Assembly (NCBI RefSeq): GCF_002999335.1
Contig: NW_020312700.1
Span: 310,001-374,000 of the forward strand
DNA: 64,000 nucleotides
DNA from: Cyclospora cayetanensis
Lineage: Eukaryota > Apicomplexa > Conoidasida > Eucoccidiorida > Eimeriidae
Direction of reading: 5' to 3'
Shown here: positions 56,701-64,000 of the stretch, one piece after another
Position numbering within the stretch: position 1 is the stretch's first letter
Layout of the letters: the number at the start of each line of letters is the position of its first letter
The notes under the pieces: model-generated
Databases searched by the model: none
Seen by the model: only the letters and a program-made list of their open reading frames with translations
Told to the model about the DNA's origin: nothing
Position numbers and translations under genes: made by a program

Positions 56701-59700
56701 CACATTTCAGCTGGCGAGCTAGCCGGCTGGTTCCTCATCCGGGTCTCTTTCTTCTCGCAAGCCGTATCATTGCTGAAAGTTCCAGTGAATCAGTGGCCTA
56801 TACTGCCCCGCTTGCATGGATTCTGTGTCTTGTTTCAATTTTCGTCTGCTAATACTCTCGTTTCCTCCTCCTTTCCCTATCTGCATGTGCTGCGCGTTCA
56901 GCTCCTCGTCTTCTCTACAGCATTGTGTCTTTGCCATTCGCTTTGGGCCATGTCTTCTAGCATTTGTCCGGAGTCTACTACGGGGGGCCCCTGCCGCAGG
57001 GGCTCTTGTTTACAGGGTCTGTTCACGATACGCTGTTTCTGTTTGCCGCCAGCTAATCGTTGGCGCAAACTGGAGGTTCGGGGGCCTCATAGCTAGGCAG
57101 CTCACCCTCGCGGAGGAAGGGGGGCTCCCCTCCTTGCTCCTGCAAGCACGTCTAGCAATGCCGCCTGAAAGCAAGAACGGCAACCACAGGCAGCGCGAGA
57201 GTTCTAGCAAGGGTAAGGGCACATGTAACACTGCACGATCTGTACCCAGTCCTTCAGCGATGACCTCTGCAACGCCACTATCGGCAACAGCAAACCTAGA
57301 GAGTCAAGATTGGTATTTTTCTGCCTGTGGTATATCCGGGGGCATTGGTTGCTGCAGAGGTCTTTACAGGAGGTTTGCGTCCTGCAGCAGCCGAGGAGGC
57401 GCTCTGGGATGTTCATGCCCCCGATAATGAAGCCTTGGTGCTACTGAACCACGCGTGGTGTAGTACCTGTCGGCTACTGGAAGAGCTCCTATATGTGCAG
57501 GACGTCGCACTCGTAGGGTCCTCTGCTTTGCAGCTAGAGGCGTTTATCGAGGCCCTTGTCCTGGGAATCCTTGCAACGTATGTTTGGCAGGAAAACAGGG
57601 CAGTGTTGCTATTTGAACACGTGCTGTAGCTGTTGCCGCTGACGCCTGTATGGTTTGGATTGTTGCTTTGCATGAAGTCACTCTCGCGACTGTTGTTCAT
57701 GCCGCGGTGACAGCTGCTGTTGCATGTGCAGTATTAGTCAGTTGTAAACGGATCCGACCTTTTCTTTTGTTCCAAAGGGCGTTGCGCTGTAGCGGCTTGC
57801 TCCAACTGAGTTGCCGTGCATGGATAGCAACCCCCTCTTCATGTAGCTGATTTGTTTCTTGACATTTATCGCTTTATGTCTCTGTGTGTCGTAGGAATCT
57901 GTCGTGGAATCCTTCGAGAGGCGACCAACCTCTCTTTGCCCATGTTATCCTCTCTGACCCCTTCTCTCTCGTTGCAGCCCTGCGTCTTCTAACTGCCTCC
58001 ATTAGTAAGTCCAGCACACAGAACTTCCGTGTCGTTTTGTTCGAGCCAATTACAAAAGCCTCTAGGCCCAGCAGAGACACCACTTCACACTTTGTTGTAC
58101 CCGTGGTACCCGATATCTACCCTTTTTTCTGCTACTCTCCATAAGGGCAGTGGGCCCTTCTTAGCAAGTAGAGTATAGAAGTTTGCATTTAGGTTCAAGC
58201 CGATCGGGTAGATGTTTTGGGTAGCTGGATGATTGCAAAGGAAAGGTCATGTCGTGTCCACACTTGTAGCATGACAAATGCTGCAGTCTAAGGGTTCTGG
58301 CTCTTCCTGTTTTAGGCGTGTGTCTCCCCCCATTGGCGACACTGCGCGCTGCAAGCTCCTTGCATGAGCAGTTGCTGCAGCTTTGCAGCAGCGGCCAGGG
58401 TCCTCTGCCTGGGGGATTCCGTCTTTCAAGCTGCTGGAGCCTGTTTGAAGTTCCTGGGGACGCCCACTTCAGCAGCAGCTGGTCCATGTTGCAGCAGGCA
58501 GCTGGGCATGGACCTGTAACCGCTACGGGGGCCCTGGAAGTAGCATTGACGGATCTGGGCCTTGCCATCAGAAACGCCGCATGCAGTAGGCAATGAACTC
58601 GTAAACCCTGGCTGTCATCTTTTTCCCGTTATGAGCCCCAGAACCGGCAAGTTCTAGGTGTGTAAGGAGGTCTAAGTTAGCCCGCTCCTGGGCTTACACT
58701 TGTATCCTGCTGGCAGCAGGAATGTTTGTTTGTTGTGGTGGTTTTGCCGCGCAGCACGAAGTACTGAAGGCGCAGCGGCTGCGGGTGAGGCAGCCATAGA
58801 GGCAGCTGACGGTTGCGCATCTCGGTTCATCCTTAGGCCTGAGCAGCTGCAGGTCTACCAGGACACACCAGCGGGTGGCCCGAAGCCAGCAGCAGCTCTT
58901 TACAACACGTGCTTTTCCAACAGTTTGAACTTAAGCGCCCCTAAAGTCTTGGGCGAGCCTTCTCGCCAAGGAGCTGGCAGTTGTCCACAGGGGTCCCTTT
59001 GGACTTCAAAACGTAGCTCAGCCTCCGTCGGGGGACTTCGAGATATTGCAGGTGCCCACGCAGCCTCAGAAGCTCCCGGACCCTCACTCGTAACTAAGGG
59101 GCATGGAGACAGTGTCAGCGAAAAGTGTGACACTCCGGATGTCGGTAATGGGACGTACAGCAGAGCTGCAGCTAATGCATCTTTGTCTGCTGTTGGGGCT
59201 GAACCACGGCGGTCCACGGAGGACCTCACGGAGCGAAGTGCCTCGTTTCCTCCTCAGCAGCAACACCAAAACACACCTGGCCTCTTGTTGGGAGGAAGTT
59301 TAGTTTGCGGTGAAGTAGAAATAGAAGAAAGTGGGAAGAAGCTGTGCAAAAGGCAGAGGCGAGAGCAGGGGCATGTATCCCTCAGTCGTAGTCCGTCTCC
59401 TTACCCAGTAGTCATTCAACGGGGAGATGCGAGATCCGATGACGAAGTGGTCATTCTAGAAGACACTACTTCGCATTCTGCGCCCAAAGATAAAAGGAAT
59501 AGATTTTCTGAAGGACGCGCTGCTGGAGAAGATCCCGCTATCCGGCAGCAACAACTGCCGCAAGCAACGCAGCAGCAACCGCCAGATGTCTCCGTTTCCG
59601 CAGAGGCTCAGGCGAGAGCTAGACTTAACAAGCTAGTGCAGTGTGCGTCCTCGTTTCCCCCTCTCCGCCTTACCCCAATTGAGTACAGTTGGGAGATGTA

Positions 59701-59701
59701 G
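53799..59701 (+). CDS. Large helical-repeat (solenoid) protein, multi-exon
   Basis: The first three exons are well supported: 53799-54302, 54344-54664 and 54769-54915, all phase 0. Likely further exons are 55131 to about 55445, 55654-56280, one from 56420, one ending 57212, 57388-57577, a piece near 57978-58012, one around 58320-58590, and a last block from about 58754 to the stop at 59701. The conceptual protein is Ala/Leu-rich amphipathic helix throughout, as in HEAT/ARM solenoids (for example EKAVAALHTMLHW and NEALVLLNHAWCSTCRLLEE). A charged Lys/Glu/Ser-rich loop sits at 55830-56110. The last 250 residues are disordered and contain DDEVVILED, which resembles a SUMO-interaction motif, and end in PLRLTPIEYSWEM. 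A RIX1/PELP1-type scaffold has a similar plan, but I cannot demonstrate homology. The middle junctions are unresolved. Confidence 0.55.
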
Positions 59702-61730
59702 GGAGCGCAGGAGCATATTTGTTTGCTGCCTCTGTTGTACTTCCCTCAGCGGCCTCAACAGGATCAGACCGCAGACCACCGCCCTACACAGCTCATGAGT
59801 ATAGAAGAGTACTGCCGTGGCGTCTATCTTATTCAAGGGGAGCCAGTGGGGGTGCTTGTTTTGTGTGCGTGTGTTCAGCGGATTCGGACTTGTCTGACTG
59901 AAGGCGCCTGCCTCCTTGCTGTATATGCTTCCCTGTTGGGCCTCCGAAAGGGAGTCAGCAACGCCATTATAATAAAGGGTATATTTATTGCCTAAAGGGT
60001 ACGCTTCTGTGCAAAGGGAGGGGCTGCAGAAGCGTCTACTTGTGAGCCCTACGTAATGAACACAACATAGCGTAATAAAAAGTTGCACACCCACCACAGG
60101 GAATACCGACAACCGACGCCATCAAAGCATCAAACTGCTCTTTCAGAGCATCACTTGTGCTTTAAACAGCAGGACGCCAGTAAAGTAATACAGATTTTGT
60201 GCTAACTTGCAAACACAAATTTGAAGAAGGTACTTCTTCGTTCATCCCTCATCCCTCTGCTAATCTTTGTGTCTCCGTGGTTACATGTGTACCAGTCTAC
60301 GTACTATCAGGGCAGTAACGCTTAGGGCTCTTCCTGTCTGCTCTCGATACTTGCGGCAACCACAAATCACAGAAGTCCCCAGATGGACGAGGTAATCGGA
60401 CTAACTGCTGGCAGGCGGTCGGAGCTGTGAGGAGACAGAGAATGGAAAATGCAGGGATGTGCAGACACGTGTAGGGCAACAGAGACTGGCAAAAAGAGGG
60501 GATTGCAGAAAGGGTCGGAAGTAGAAACTAAAAGGTTACAGCGAAATTCCTTCTCGTACAGGAAAGATCTTCAGTCCTATGAATCTGTACTTGTCAAGGC
60601 CAGGACAGTCTTAAGCCATAGGGTCTAGTTTCAATCAAATACTCCCCATTTCACCCTCAAACATATATGGATTCCACGACTGGCTCCCTCTCGGGGGATG
60701 GCATCATAGTAGGCGATGAAAGGAGTGTGACAAGCTTAAATTTAGGAGCCCGCCTCTTCGTTACCGCTCTACTGCGGAGCATTTACCATATAAATACATG
60801 ACGAAGCTCTGTGATATATCATGACTTGCGCCAACTGTGACAAGCAATGTATATCAACTGCGGTAACAGGCTCCTGCATTTCACCCTCGAAATGCACATG
60901 CTCACGGAATGTGCTTACAGGTTGCGGCATTACCAGCCCGAACTCCGCAGAACTGCAAATAAAACAAAATAAGACATGCACAAGACTGAAGTAGCACCAA
61001 CCTTCCAGCCAAACAAACAAGGACATGCAATGTCCTTCACTGCCTTGCCCGATGCTCTCGGGCATTGTTGCTGTGTGCGACCCTCATCCCAGAACTCCAC
61101 CCCGCTAAGCATGAACATGCCACAGATTATCCCCCAGCAAATCATGGTGCATCAACAAGCTACAAATTTAGACGAGCAGTAGCCTGGGGTACCTGGTCAG
61201 AGAAGATTTTTGCACTGGAACGCCTGGATGCTCCCTAAAAGGCAATTAGAATAACGCACAGTAAAAGAGCTATTGCCACCTTTGTGAATATGCTTCCAGG
61301 TACTCTGTGCTGCTCGCTAGTTCGACTTTTGCGCTTGGACTTTATTTGGCTACTCTGGAGCAAAAGGTAGCCGCCTGAGCCCCGCGTCCTCCCCGCCCTT
61401 ATTTGCACCTTATTCAAACAAAAACTGTTAGATAACTAAGATTACTTGTGATTCGGAAGCTAAAATATCCAGGGGGCCTCACCACGGGAATTTGGCTATC
61501 AGGCTTTAGAGTACCCGTTATAGGATTTAATATATTAGATTGGTGGGAAATCCGGTTCAACTTCTATTATATTTCCGATATTTCGACTTCACAGCATTAT
61601 AACCTTTCAACCTCAGGGTAGGGTAACCAGGGTTACGAGATTTTGAAGGCTGCTCTAAGGATGCAACATGAGCATTTCTGTTGGGGCTCACAGTTACGAT
61701 GGTTCATCAGGCGCTTTTTCTTGTTCTCAC
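59702..61730. other. Mostly featureless; possible membrane-protein exons
   Basis: A plus-strand frame at 59723-59995 continues past the solenoid gene's stop and could be an alternative 3' exon. On the minus strand, a frame whose transmembrane part spans about 61240-61305 (VPGSIFTKVAIALLL) follows an acceptor CACAG. It is in phase with the exon at 61731-61861. Another minus-strand frame at 60930-61145 begins MICWGIICGMFMLSG. Together they may belong to one small membrane protein, but the junctions are not secure. Confidence 0.3.
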
Positions 61731-61861
61731 CGTCTCTGTGCACACGCCCCGAAAATCGCGAAGAAGATTAGCAGGAGTGAGCCTGCTCCCATCACGATCC
61801 AGAGGATGTTCAATTGGCCAATATAATCTCCAACAGTGTGAGGGACAGGCAGTGTTTTGTC
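61731..61861 (-). CDS. Exon of a multi-pass (tetraspanin-like) membrane protein
   Basis: A sharply bounded 131-bp exon has acceptor GTTCTCCGCAG and donor GACG/GTGAGA. It encodes 43 residues in an open frame: a short loop (DKTLPVPHTVGDYIGQ), then a transmembrane helix (LNILWIVMGAGSLLLIFF) and FGACAQRR. A small-residue-rich helix ending in Gly-Ala-Cys with basic residues is like the second membrane segment of tetraspanins. I did not find the diagnostic Cys-Cys-Gly of the large loop, so this is only a resemblance. Upstream hydrophobic frames at 62500-62720 could hold the first segment, and a downstream frame at about 61240-61310 the third. Confidence 0.45.
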
Positions 61862-64000
61862 CTGCGGAGAACAGCAACCAAAACCAAAACCTGTTCGATA
61901 ATGCGCTTGATCAAAAAAGTGTATTACGCAAAGACCTTTAACTTGCAAACACTGATTTCAGTAAGCTAACTACTACGAAATGGATAAAGCTGCCGCCGCA
62001 CTCTCTTGTGCTGCAGGGTGTGCGTTGCCAGCTCACACTCAGTTTAAGGTTTCAACATCAAAATCGAGAGATAGATCAATGAATGATGACAAGCAGACCA
62101 GCATCCAATGCACACTTCTTATTTATAAATGAACAAACTTGTCAGGGGGCAGGGATATGTGCCGAATGAGGCCTTATGATTAGCAAATATGGAGCCCTCA
62201 CAGTGCTATCAATCGACGCCCGCATCTTCCATCATAAAGAACATTCGATCGGGAAAGCAGAGAGCTTCTAGGAGGCGTCGTGTAAAGCCCTTACTAGGGC
62301 GAAAAGAGAAATGGATAAGACCAGAAAGGATCCAGGGCGAGGGGGCGCAAGGGATGCAAAACCAGCTGGGGAAAACTTTCTCGCTGATAGCGAATGAGCT
62401 GTAAAGCCACCCTTTGCATGAGCTGTAACAATAGCTGGGCACAGTAATTCGATGAGATAGGAGGGGAGAAAGGCTTGGAGGCAACGGCCAACTCGAAGGT
62501 GCCAACAGCTTGCTGGCGAGGTGAAGCGGGTTCGTGTCAAGCTCCGATGAATATACACCAAAAAACAGAATGAGAGACGCAATCGGAGCCACTTATTGAA
62601 GATTTGAACCAGAAGCTCCTTCCCAAAATCAAGACGGAGAATTAAATTAGTTCGCCCTGTCCCACGAGTACTCAGTAGGAGAACCACTGAAAGATACAGC
62701 AAGAAAATCAACAGATCCACCCAGAGAACACCCCGAAAGGAACGTTGAAAAAGATTATCAGTACTTTGACTAATGTGAATGGAAGTAAGCGAAAGGAGTT
62801 AGGACATGAGCTGCCACTTTGCCTTCGGCTGCATGTGTCCTGCTCCAAAAACCTTCTAGGCAGAGGGCATCTTCCTGCTCCTGTCCAATATGTGACTAAT
62901 TAGAGACTTAACAAAATTTGATACGTGTGTCGGTATTTTTTGTGCGTAAACCCACCCATAAGCATGAAACGGGGTTGCATTAATAGAGCCGCGCAGTGAA
63001 ATTGCTGTGCACAGACAGGCAAGCCGCTTCATTAGAAAGGGTAGCTAATGAACCCAATCAGCACGAATTCCACTACACAGCCCGCAATACACACAGCTCT
63101 AAGTACACCCCTCTTAGTGATAATTGTTTGTAATAGTCAAGTCCGTCAAATGGGGTTGCTGGTGTGCTGTTCTGTGCACCGCAGAGCACTGCGGTACCGG
63201 CTGTGTTCACTAGAGAACTACCTGCGCTTTCTAAAAATCACTCAGTGATAGCTGACAGGCCTCAGAACTGTGCATTTAGAGCAACAAAACAAGCTAGGAG
63301 TGCACTGCTACGCCAATGTTAGTGACTCCGTGCGCCTGCAACGTTAATCGCAGTCTCCGTAGGGAGACCCTCAGGCTTAAAAGCGCTCTGAAAGATTACG
63401 TAGAAGTGTGACCGTCTTATTGAAAAGTTAGATATCTTGTCGATATTATTTTGTGGGGCTTCTATCTGGAGGAGTGAAAAATAACCTAGGTGCATGTGCC
63501 GCACCCTGGGACCGCTGTGTTGATGCCAACACAGCAACTTGGGCTGCAAAAGTATATTTGTTTAATTTCTATCAAGTTAGCATCTAAAAACATTCAACTG
63601 CAACTTATCCAAGTAGTGGCTGTAGGTTTCGACTGTTATTGTGCGATATTTGTGGCATAATCTAACAAAGTCCCGTGCTGTGAAATTGAATTGCGTGTGC
63701 CGGTAAAGTGTGCACCCTGCACGGCCTGATAATGTAGGCCCCTCGCGGATTTAACATTGCAAGGAAATAAAAGGCCCTGCAGGCGCTGCCACTGGGAAGC
63801 ACGCAGGACAAGCCTGTGTGCCATACTCTACTCTAGGGAGTTTGTCGAAGGCACATCAAATCTCGGGAGAAGTTTATTAATTGTCTCTTCAGACGGGTTT
63901 CCCTTCCCTGGACCTTGCCAAAAGCATTATGTCGTGAATAATGGTAGAAAATGATTAGGGTGCACTTTGGTGCATCCCCTACGGCACCACTCTATGAAAT
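61862..64000. other. Gene-poor end of window
   Basis: About 2.1 kb with short frames only. Hydrophobic minus-strand frames at 62209-62720 may include the first exon of the membrane protein above. No repeats, RNA genes, CAG tracts or GGGGCCCC palindromes. Confidence 0.4.

Overview
The window looks like nuclear DNA of a coccidian apicomplexan, most likely an Eimeria species. The evidence is intron-rich genes with short GT-AG introns, very abundant CAG/CTG-type trinucleotide tracts that encode poly-Gln, poly-Ala or poly-Ser runs inside otherwise conserved proteins, and telomere-like TTTAGGG fragments scattered inside the sequence. The species cannot be fixed from the sequence alone. I saw no prokaryotic operon, no CRISPR array and no tRNA or rRNA gene.

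Layout. 1-4 kb: low-complexity plus-strand coding blocks with no recognisable family. 4.5-7.5 kb: a minus-strand coiled-coil protein in two exons. About 7.9 kb: one plausible plus-strand exon. 10.7-12.9 kb: a minus-strand folate/biopterin (BT1-family) transporter in two exons. 16.5-19.9 kb: a minus-strand NAK-family (AAK1/GAK-like) protein kinase in eight exons, carrying clathrin-adaptor type DPW motifs. 21.0-22.2 kb: plus-strand 5-formyltetrahydrofolate cyclo-ligase in three exons. 22.5-28.2 kb: a minus-strand enhancer of polycomb homologue (EPL1, NuA4 acetyltransferase subunit) in ten exons, with a 47-bp minisatellite in one intron. 31.3-34.4 kb: a minus-strand FKBP-like/TPR immunophilin in six exons. 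35.3-38.7 kb: a plus-strand PPPDE (DeSI-type) peptidase in six exons. 41.8-44.0 kb: a Gln-rich plus-strand protein. 45.5-48.7 kb: a leucine-rich-repeat-like plus-strand protein in two exons. 49.9-53.2 kb: a minus-strand circularly permuted GTPase of the MTG1/YlqF family in seven exons. 53.8-59.7 kb: a plus-strand multi-exon alpha-helical solenoid protein with a SUMO-interaction-like motif. 60-64 kb: mostly empty, with one convincing membrane-protein exon.

The exon structures were built by hand: I matched reading frames to family motifs and required donor/acceptor sites and intron phases to agree. Totals came out in frame for the coiled-coil, transporter, kinase, cyclo-ligase, EPL1, FKBP/TPR, PPPDE, LRR-like and MTG1 genes. 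The solenoid gene is only partly resolved.

The genes are unrelated housekeeping functions (folate supply, vesicle traffic, chromatin acetylation, protein folding, ubiquitin/SUMO removal, mitochondrial or organellar ribosome assembly). Several pairs are head to head (kinase/cyclo-ligase, FKBP-TPR/PPPDE, MTG1/solenoid) with 0.6-1.0 kb between start codons. Gene-dense blocks rich in CAG tracts and GGGGCCCC palindromes alternate with quiet stretches of 1-4 kb that have neither. This resembles the feature-rich/feature-poor segmentation described for Eimeria tenella chromosome 1.
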